From an uncultured Cardiobacterium sp. (lineage in GTDB: Bacteria > Pseudomonadota > Gammaproteobacteria > Cardiobacteriales > Cardiobacteriaceae): 28,470 nucleotides of DNA. The notes below the pieces were generated by a model. The model ran no database searches, was not told the origin of the DNA, and saw only the letters and a list, made by a program, of their open reading frames with translations. Where the stretch lies: NCBI RefSeq assembly GCF_938028825.1, contig NZ_CALIZP010000013.1, positions 1 to 28,470 on the forward strand, read 5' to 3'. A program made the position numbers and the translations under genes. Each line of letters starts with the position of its first letter. Within the stretch, counting starts at the first letter, position 1. Positions 24,010-28,470 of this stretch are shown in pieces.

Positions 24010-24402
24010 ATGTTGCATGATAAAATCCGCACGTTGCGCGAACTGCGACATTGGTCACAGGAAGAAATGGCGGAGCGTATCCATATGTCAAAAAATGGTT
24101 ATGCCAAAATCGAGCGGGGCGAAAGCAAGCTGAATCTGGATCGTTTGACGCAAATCGCCCAGGCATTTGATATGGATCTTGTCGAACTCATTAATATCAG
24201 CGAAAAAGGATTAATCTGTTTATTCTCTGAAAATAATAGTGGCACACACTATGGAAATTACTATCAGGGCGCAGAAACTATCGCAGCCGAGAATGAAAAG
24301 CTGCAACTTATCATTGCCCATAAAGACGAATTGCTGAAGCAGAAAGAAAACGAACTTATTGCCCTGCGTACTCTGGTCGCCGTTCTGCAAAAAGAAAAAT
24401 GA
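24010..24402 (+). CDS. XRE-family transcriptional regulator with a coiled-coil tail
   Basis: 130 residues. The N-terminal Cro/CI helix-turn-helix spans about residues 5-62 (LRELRHWSQEEMAERIHMSK, YAKIERGESKLNLDRL, IAQAFDMDLVELI). The C-terminal part (residues 85-129, from ETIAAENEKL to LVAVLQKEK) has a heptad-like pattern and should form a dimerising coiled coil. ACGGAG is placed well before the ATG. It is divergent from the AT-rich membrane/J-domain pair and could regulate that pair or itself; the target is not shown by sequence. Base composition is intermediate between the island and the GC-rich background. Confidence 0.88.
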   Translation: MLHDKIRTLRELRHWSQEEMAERIHMSKNGYAKIERGESKLNLDRLTQIAQAFDMDLVELINISEKGLICLFSENNSGTHYGNYYQGAETIAAENEKLQLIIAHKDELLKQKENELIALRTLVAVLQKEK

Positions 24403-24430
24403 GCCGAAATCCAAAAACCACTTGCCGTAG

Positions 24431-24490
24431 GGCGAGCTTCAGCTCGCAGAAATCATGCGGCTGACGGGGGTTAAAGTCCACCCCTGCGAA
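24431..24490. repeat. small palindromes after the XRE gene
   Basis: GCGAGCTTCAGCTCGC (24432-24447) is a perfect stem, and a second GGGG/CCCC pairing lies in the stretch around 24465-24485. The first resembles the GATGGGCTTCAGCCCATC palindrome at 24851, sharing the CTTCAG loop. This could be a small dispersed repeat or a weak terminator for the XRE gene. Confidence 0.5.
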
Positions 24491-24553
24491 CGTCGTTTTA
24501 TTTTTTTTGCGATTGGTCTTGGTACACGGCAAAAATTCGCCAAGCGGTATGGT

Positions 24554-24657
24554 TATAGTCGTTTCAAACAGAAATGATACGGTTGGCAAGTTTCGCCGTA
24601 CTATCTGTACTGCCTTCGGCTCGCCACCTTGTCTCATTCCTGTTTGAAACGACTATA
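24554..24657. mobile_element. Correia-like MITE, intact, 104 bp
   Basis: The ends TATAGTCGTTTCAAACAG and CTGTTTGAAACGACTATA are exact complements, and the pairing extends to 25 of 27 positions. On the minus strand the core reads CAGTACAGATAGTACGGCG, which differs at two positions from the Neisseria Correia core as I recall it (CAGTACAAATAGTACGGCA). The TATA at both ends fits TA target duplication. It is immediately followed by the dispersed hairpin repeat. Confidence 0.85.
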
Positions 24658-24660
24658 TTG

Positions 24661-24780
24661 GGTTTTGTCGCTGCGCGTTTTTTTGCTGCCCCCATCCCAA
24701 CCCTTCCGCCGGGTACCCACAAAAACGCTCGCATTTTTGTGGGGCGCGGCCACGGGGGAAGGGCTTTTTTGTGCGCGTTT
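24661..24780. repeat. dispersed hairpin repeat, copy 2
   Basis: This has the same architecture as 6400-6545: a GTCGCTGCGCG start, an outer stem CCCTTCC/GGAAGGG, an inner stem CCCACAAAAA/TTTTTGTGGG (24716-24743), then CTTTTTT on the plus strand. The inner stem pairs where copy 1 has G-C and this copy has A-T, a compensatory change. Confidence 0.75.
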
Positions 24781-24850
24781 CTGATTTGGTACGCATCAAG
24801 CGGCGCAGTTACCGGGCTCGTCAAGCGGCGTGAACATTGGACTCACATAG

Positions 24851-24891
24851 GATGGGCTTCAGCCCATCAAGCAGGCACAGCCTGCTTTTTG
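24851..24891 (+). terminator. palindrome and terminator-like hairpin upstream of the gluQ 3' end
   Basis: The perfect palindrome GATGGGCTTCAGCCCATC (24851-24868) is followed directly by AGCAGGC-ACA-GCCTGCT and a TTTTT run. The second hairpin looks like a plus-strand intrinsic terminator, although the nearest plus-strand gene (XRE) ends about 450 bp upstream. Confidence 0.6.
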
Positions 24892-24939
24892 CATTTTTAG
24901 AAAGAACGATGCCAAGCGGCACGCTTGCCGGATTTTGTC

Positions 24940-25806
24940 TTACCGCCGTGACCAGCGCCGCGCCGCTTCTGCGAGGAGGAGCGGCGGCGGCATGGCGGTG
25001 GTGTAGTCGGTGCAGTCTTCGCCGAGGTGATGCAGGGCGGCGAGGAGGTTGGCGGTCGGGGTGGCGTCGTTGAGGGCGGGGGCGTGGTTCTGCTTGCTCA
25101 GTTTGCTGCCGTCCGGGTTGAGCAGCAGCGGCAGGTGCAGGTAGCGCGGTTGCGGCAGGTCGAGCAGGCTTTGCAGGGTGAGGTGGATGGCCGTTGCCGC
25201 CACCAGGTCTTGTCCGCGCACGATGTCCGTCACCCCTTGCAGGGCGTCGTCAACCACTACCGCCAGCGCGTAGGCGATATCGCCGTCGCGGCGGCGCAGG
25301 ACGGGATCGCCGATGTCGTCCGCCAGCGAGAAGCGGCAATCCCCCAGCAGGCGGTCGTGGAAGGTCACGGTCGTATCCGGCAGGCGCAGGCGGATGGCGG
25401 CGTCCGTCGGGGTGAGGCTGGTGAGGGGTTTTTCGCGACAGGTGCCGGGGTAGATTGAGCCTAATGCCCCCATGCGGGCGCCGTCGTGCCAGTGTTTGCG
25501 GCTACACTCGCAGGGGTAGAGCTGCGGGCGCAAGCGGTCGAGCGCGGCGAGGTAGTCGGCGATATGCGCCGATTGCACCCGTACCGTGCCGTCGTGGTGC
25601 AGGCCGTGGCTGCGCAGGGTGTGCATCTGCGCGGCGATGTATGCGGGGCGGCTGCGGCGGCTGTCCACGTCTTCGATGCGCAACAGCCAGCGCCCGCCGT
25701 GGGCGCGGGCATCGAGGTAGCTGCCGAGGGCGGCAACGAGCGAGCCGAGGTGCAGCGGCCCGCTGGGGGTGGGCGCGAAGCGGCCGGTGTAGGCGGGGGT
25801 GTTCAT
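24940..25806 (-). CDS. gluQ: glutamyl-queuosine tRNA(Asp) synthetase GluQ
   Basis: GluQ is a truncated glutamyl-tRNA synthetase that attaches glutamate to queuosine at position 34 of tRNA-Asp. The 288-residue protein has the HIGH-like motif in FAPTPSGPLHLGSLVAALGS, RIEDVDSRRS, the zinc-site cysteines (YPCECSRKHW ... IYPGTCR), the substrate loop GDIAYALAVVVDDALQGVTD and a KMSKS-like GSKLSKQN. It lacks the anticodon-binding domain of true GluRS, as expected from its length. The start MNTPAYTGRF is chosen by alignment to the family N-terminus; the frame stays open upstream into the neighbouring gene. It is not next to dksA, its common neighbour in other gammaproteobacteria. Confidence 0.93.
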   Translation of the reverse strand: MNTPAYTGRFAPTPSGPLHLGSLVAALGSYLDARAHGGRWLLRIEDVDSRRSRPAYIAAQMHTLRSHGLHHDGTVRVQSAHIADYLAALDRLRPQLYPCECSRKHWHDGARMGALGSIYPGTCREKPLTSLTPTDAAIRLRLPDTTVTFHDRLLGDCRFSLADDIGDPVLRRRDGDIAYALAVVVDDALQGVTDIVRGQDLVAATAIHLTLQSLLDLPQPRYLHLPLLLNPDGSKLSKQNHAPALNDATPTANLLAALHHLGEDCTDYTTAMPPPLLLAEAARRWSRR

Positions 25807-25875
25807 CGTGCGGTTGTTGCTCTGTGGGGTGGAATGCGCCGATAGAATAGGCTTTTGTTTTGTGTGTGTTGTGTC

Positions 25876-26112
25876 ATGTCTTATTTGTTGTATGTCCGCT
25901 TGGGTTGTCATCTCTGTGAGGATGCGGCGGCGCTGCTGGCGGCGGTGAATGTGCCCGCCCGCCGCGTCAATATTGATCGCGATCCCGTCCTGCGCGCGCA
26001 GTACGATACGCTGGTGCCCGTTCTTTATGACGCCGCGCGCGACCGCGAGCTGGTGTTTCCTTTTGATGCGGGGGATGTTGTCCATTTCTGCGCCGCCGCG
26101 CCGCCGGGTTGA
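25876..26112 (+). CDS. glutaredoxin-like (DUF836-type) thiol protein
   Basis: A 78-residue thioredoxin-fold protein. The N-terminal strand leads into a CxxC active site (YVRLGCHLCEDAAALL), followed by RRVNIDRDP and the cis-Pro region LVPVLYD. This fits the small glutaredoxin-like group formerly called DUF836. It should act in cytosolic thiol-disulfide exchange; its partner is unknown. It is divergent from gluQ across 69 bp. Its last 88 bases overlap the 3' end of the lysR gene on the opposite strand, an unusually long convergent overlap. The ATG at 25876 is preferred over an upstream in-frame ATG because the fold begins there. Confidence 0.85.
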   Translation: MSYLLYVRLGCHLCEDAAALLAAVNVPARRVNIDRDPVLRAQYDTLVPVLYDAARDRELVFPFDAGDVVHFCAAAPPG

Positions 26113-26993
26113 GGCGGCATTTCTGCCGCTTTTTCCACCAGGAAATCGATCATGCAGCGCACTTTCGCGCTGAGATGGCGGCGTTCGGGGTAGGCGGCGT
26201 GCAGGGTGATGCTGCGGAAGCGGTATGCGGGCAGGAGGCGCACCAGCCGTCCGGCGGCGAGGTCTTCTTTAATCAGCCACAGCGGCAGATAACCGATGCC
26301 ACCGCCTGCCAGCAGCAGTTGGTGCAGCATCAGGGTGCTGTTGCTTTGCAACGGACTGGCGAGTTGCAGGGTGTCGCTGCCGTCATCCGTGCTGTACGGC
26401 ATGGCGCTGATGTCGGTGTACGACGGCAACACCGCCTGGTGTGCCGCCGCTTCAAGCGGTGTCTGCGGTACGCCGTGGCGACGCAGGTAGGCGGGACTCG
26501 CCACCAGCACGAATTGCACGGTAAAGAGCGGGCGCACGACCAGCGTCGGCGCGGGCGTTTTGCTGACGCGCAGGGCGAGGTCGATGCCTTCGCCGATAAG
26601 GTCGCGCATGCCGTTGTCGAGGATGATGTCGAGGCTGACCGCCGGGTAGCGCGCGCGGTAGTCGTTCATCCAGCGGGCAAAGACGGGGTTCGCGCACCAG
26701 ATGGGCGCGGTCAGGCGCAGATGCCCCTGCGGGCTGTCGCTACCGGCCTCGCTCGCGGCAACGTCAAGCAGTGTCAGCGCCTCGCTGGCGCGGTGGTAAT
26801 AGACCTCACCCTCGGCGGTGAGGCGCAGGCTGCGACTGTTGCGCTGCATCAGGCGTGTGCCGAGATGCTGTTCCAGATGGCGCAGGTGTTTGCTTGCCAT
26901 CGCGGTGGAGATGCCGAGGCTGTCGGCGGCGCGGGTGAAACTGCCACTGGCGACAATTTGGCAAAAGACGTGCAGACTGGTCAGGGTGTCCAT
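26025..26993 (-). CDS. LysR-family transcriptional regulator
   Basis: 322 residues. The winged helix-turn-helix is at residues 1-60 (LHVFCQIVASGSFTRAADSL, GISTAMASKHLRHLEQHLG), followed by the linker helix and a two-lobed effector domain (GHLRLTAPIWCANPVFARWM, LIGEGIDLALRVSK, VLVASPAYLRRHG, GGGIGYLPLWLI). It resembles the CrgA/AaeR-like subgroup that controls oxidoreductase genes. The family would normally end near IDFLVEKAAE; the last 27 or so residues (PGGAAAQKW onwards) are low-complexity and are encoded opposite the glutaredoxin-like gene. It is divergent from doxX and the nitroreductase, its likely targets, across 100 bp that hold a symmetric site. Confidence 0.9.
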   Translation of the reverse strand: MDTLTSLHVFCQIVASGSFTRAADSLGISTAMASKHLRHLEQHLGTRLMQRNSRSLRLTAEGEVYYHRASEALTLLDVAASEAGSDSPQGHLRLTAPIWCANPVFARWMNDYRARYPAVSLDIILDNGMRDLIGEGIDLALRVSKTPAPTLVVRPLFTVQFVLVASPAYLRRHGVPQTPLEAAAHQAVLPSYTDISAMPYSTDDGSDTLQLASPLQSNSTLMLHQLLLAGGGIGYLPLWLIKEDLAAGRLVRLLPAYRFRSITLHAAYPERRHLSAKVRCMIDFLVEKAAEMPPQPGGAAAQKWTTSPASKGNTSSRSRAAS

Positions 26994-27028
26994 GATTTCC
27001 TGTCGGGAAAAGTTGCTTCAATGGCGCG

Positions 27029-27061
27029 AGTATAGGCGAGGCGGGGGCGAAACCCTATACT
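27029..27061. promoter_or_regulatory. symmetric LysR-operator / divergent promoter site
   Basis: AGTATAGG (27029-27036) and CCTATACT (27054-27061) are perfect inverted repeats 17 bp apart. Each arm contains TATACT, one on each strand, so the same symmetric site may supply -10 elements for lysR and for doxX while serving as the regulator's binding site. Confidence 0.5.
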
Positions 27062-27093
27062 GGCCGCTCTTTCATCAACCAGGGACTATCTCC

Positions 27094-27489
27094 ATGCGAT
27101 TCCTCGCTCCTTATCAGAACCTTATCCTTTCCTTCGTGCGTATCGTCAGCGCCTACCTCTTCATCCTGCACGGCACGTCCAAAGCTTTCGCCTTCCCGGC
27201 GGCGAAAATGGCAGAAGGATTCAACTGGGCCAGCCTGTCCGGCGCGGCCGCCGGGCTGGAAATCATCGGCGGCACGCTGCTCCTGCTCGGCCTCTTCACC
27301 CGCCCCGTCGCCTTCCTCCTCTCCGGACAAATGGCGGTTGCCTATTTCATGTTCCATGCCAAGGCGAATGCCCTCTACCCGCTGATGAACGGCGGCGAAT
27401 CGGCCGTCCTCTTCTGCTTCATCTTCCTCTACTTCGCCGCAGCGGGCGGTGGCAGCCTGGCGCTCGATAGCCTAAAATCCCGCCGCTAA
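27094..27489 (+). CDS. DoxX-family membrane protein
   Basis: 131 residues with four predicted membrane helices (SFVRIVSAYLFILHGTSKAF, LEIIGGTLLLLGLFTRPVAF, QMAVAYFMFHAKANALYPL, VLFCFIFLYFAAAGGG). The RxxxAxLFxxHGxxK start of the first helix and the GxLLLLGLFTRPxA turn are typical of DoxX/DoxD-like proteins. These are small quinone-pathway or redox-linked membrane proteins of often unclear role. The ATG at 27094 lies in a CTATCTCC context without a strong ribosome site, but the hydrophobic domain fixes it. It is 22 bp upstream of the nitroreductase gene and divergent from lysR. Confidence 0.9.
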   Translation: MRFLAPYQNLILSFVRIVSAYLFILHGTSKAFAFPAAKMAEGFNWASLSGAAAGLEIIGGTLLLLGLFTRPVAFLLSGQMAVAYFMFHAKANALYPLMNGGESAVLFCFIFLYFAAAGGGSLALDSLKSRR

Positions 27490-27511
27490 CATCAACCACA
27501 GGAGACCCTCC

Positions 27512-28135
27512 ATGTTCTTCAACAAAAAAGCCGACTACAAAACCCTGCAACAAGCCGCCGAAACCCGCCGCTCGGTGTACGCGCTGAACCGCAGCCTGCC
27601 GCTGCCCGCCGCCGAAGTTTCCGCCATCATCGAACATGCCGTGCGCCACACGCCGTCAGCATTCAACAGCCAGTCCACCCGCCTGCTCGTCCTCTTCGGC
27701 GCGGAGCACGAAAAACTGTGGGGCATCGCCGAGAACGCCCTGCGCGCCGTCGTCCCGGCAGAAAACTTCGCACCGACCGCCGAAAAACTCGCAGGCTTCC
27801 GCGCCGCTGCCGGCACCATCCTCTTCTACGAAGATCAAAGCGTCATCGAAGGTCTGCAAGCACAATTCCCCGCTTATGCCGACAACTTCCCCGTCTGGGC
27901 GGATCACGCCGACGCCATGCATCAGTACGCCATCTGGACAACGCTCGCCGCAGCGGGCATCGGCGCCAACCTGCAACACTACAACCCGCTGATTGACGCG
28001 GAAGTGGCAAAAACCTGGGATATCCCCGCCCACTGGCACCTGCGCGCCGAACTTGTCTTCGGCGGCATCGCCGCCCCGGCAGGCGAGAAAAAATACGAAG
28101 ACATCGCGCCGCGCCTGCGCGTGCATGGGCTGTAA
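27512..28135 (+). CDS. nitroreductase-family FMN oxidoreductase
   Basis: 207 residues. The N-terminus has the FMN-phosphate-binding RRSVYAL and the HTPSAFNSQSTRLLVLFG block typical of small nitroreductases; HADAMHQYAIWTTLAAAGIG is the dimer-helix region with a second flavin contact, and LVFGGIA lies near the C-terminus. Such enzymes use NAD(P)H to reduce quinones, nitro compounds or other electrophiles in the cytosol. AGGAGA precedes the ATG. Co-transcription with doxX and divergence from a LysR regulator are the common arrangement for an electrophile-inducible detoxification unit; the inducer is not evident. Confidence 0.92.
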   Translation: MFFNKKADYKTLQQAAETRRSVYALNRSLPLPAAEVSAIIEHAVRHTPSAFNSQSTRLLVLFGAEHEKLWGIAENALRAVVPAENFAPTAEKLAGFRAAAGTILFYEDQSVIEGLQAQFPAYADNFPVWADHADAMHQYAIWTTLAAAGIGANLQHYNPLIDAEVAKTWDIPAHWHLRAELVFGGIAAPAGEKKYEDIAPRLRVHGL

Positions 28136-28151
28136 AACACTTCACCCCGCA

Positions 28152-28184
28152 ATAGAAAAGACGGCTCCGCGCCGTCTTTTCTAT
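28152..28184 (+). terminator. intrinsic terminator of doxX-nitroreductase
   Basis: A 14-bp perfect stem (ATAGAAAAGACGGC) with a TCCGC loop; the 3' arm carries a TCTTTTCTAT tract. Confidence 0.85.
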
Positions 28185-28233
28185 GCAGATACCGAACGGC
28201 GTGCCTTCGGAAACACCGTGCGCAAAACAATAC

Positions 28234-28262
28234 TTGCCCAATAGCAAAAAACCCTATACAAT
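28234..28262 (+). promoter_or_regulatory. promoter of the tRNA-Thr/Leu cluster
   Basis: TTGCCC (28234-28239), a 17-bp spacer and TACAAT (28257-28262) are followed by a GC-rich discriminator (GCGCCGCC), like the promoter before the tRNA-Val cluster. Confidence 0.75.
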
Positions 28263-28287
28263 GCGCCGCCTTGACGACGCTTAAGAG

Positions 28288-28363
28288 GCCGGAGTAGCTC
28301 AGTTGGTAGAGCGCCTCACTTGTAATGAGGATGTCGCGGGTTCAACTCCTGTCTCCGGCTCCA
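28288..28363 (+). tRNA. tRNA-Thr (anticodon TGT)
   Basis: The acceptor stem GCCGGAG pairs with CTCCGGC. The anticodon arm CCTCA/TGAGG encloses CTTGTAA, giving UGU. The T-loop is TTCAACT and CCA is encoded. Confidence 0.95.
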
Positions 28364-28383
28364 TAACGAGTGATACAAACCAA

Positions 28384-28470
28384 GCCCAGATGGCGGAACT
28401 GGTAGACGCGCTAGGTTCAGGTCCTAGTGGGAGCAATCCCTTGGAGGTTCGAGTCCTCTTCTGGGCACCA
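28384..28470 (+). tRNA. tRNA-Leu (anticodon CAG)
   Basis: An 87-base class II tRNA with a long variable arm (TGGGAGCAATCCCTT region). The acceptor GCCCAGA pairs with TCTGGGC, and the anticodon loop TTCAGGT reads CAG. It ends with CCA exactly at the window edge, so the cluster may continue. Confidence 0.95.

Overview
The window reads as a GC-rich chromosomal segment of a gammaproteobacterium. The RNase E domain aligns position for position with E. coli numbering, fabA and fabB are adjacent, and a PilS/PilR pair is present. The small repeats resemble Neisseria Correia elements, and several unnamed proteins resemble ones I associate with Neisseriaceae and Cardiobacteriaceae. My best guess is Cardiobacterium or a close relative; this is an inference from gene flavour, not a database match.

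Layout. 4-3936: RNase E fused in frame to a complete transaldolase. 4153-6375 (minus): a helix-hairpin-helix (Cdd1-type) gene, a DUF4261-like gene and murB. 6555-10720 (minus): rsmE, pilS, pilR. 10802-14032 (plus): xthA and two tandem paralogous cysteine-rich exported proteins of unknown function. 14152-14425: tRNA-Val and two tRNA-Asp genes with promoter and terminator. 14501-14933: a deleted Correia-like MITE and an internally deleted IS5-family remnant. 15031-17308 (minus): a lipoprotein, an aromatic/aspartate aminotransferase and an RDD membrane protein. 17435-22542 (plus): a tight five-gene run of LdtD-type L,D-transpeptidase, fabA, fabB, an exported Ala-rich protein and queH. 22600-24010: an AT-rich island with a J-domain protein and a polytopic membrane protein (minus), followed by an XRE regulator (plus). 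24403-24939: a repeat-rich intergenic stretch. 24940-28135: gluQ, a glutaredoxin-like protein, and a LysR regulator divergent from doxX plus a nitroreductase. 28288-28470: tRNA-Thr and tRNA-Leu, running to the window edge.

How the genes fit together. The envelope theme is strong: murB, L,D-transpeptidase, FabA/FabB, lipoprotein and type IV pilus control by PilSR. A tRNA-modification theme links queH (queuosine synthesis), gluQ (glutamylation of queuosine in tRNA-Asp) and the two tRNA-Asp genes. The LysR, doxX and nitroreductase genes form a typical regulator-target redox module.

The main discovery candidate is the RNase E-transaldolase fusion. It keeps the RNase E catalytic, Zn-link and membrane-anchor features and ties a pentose-phosphate enzyme covalently to the RNA degradation machinery. 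Second is a family of 104-bp Correia-like MITEs, one of which sits in frame inside the Cdd1-type gene and adds about 35 residues.
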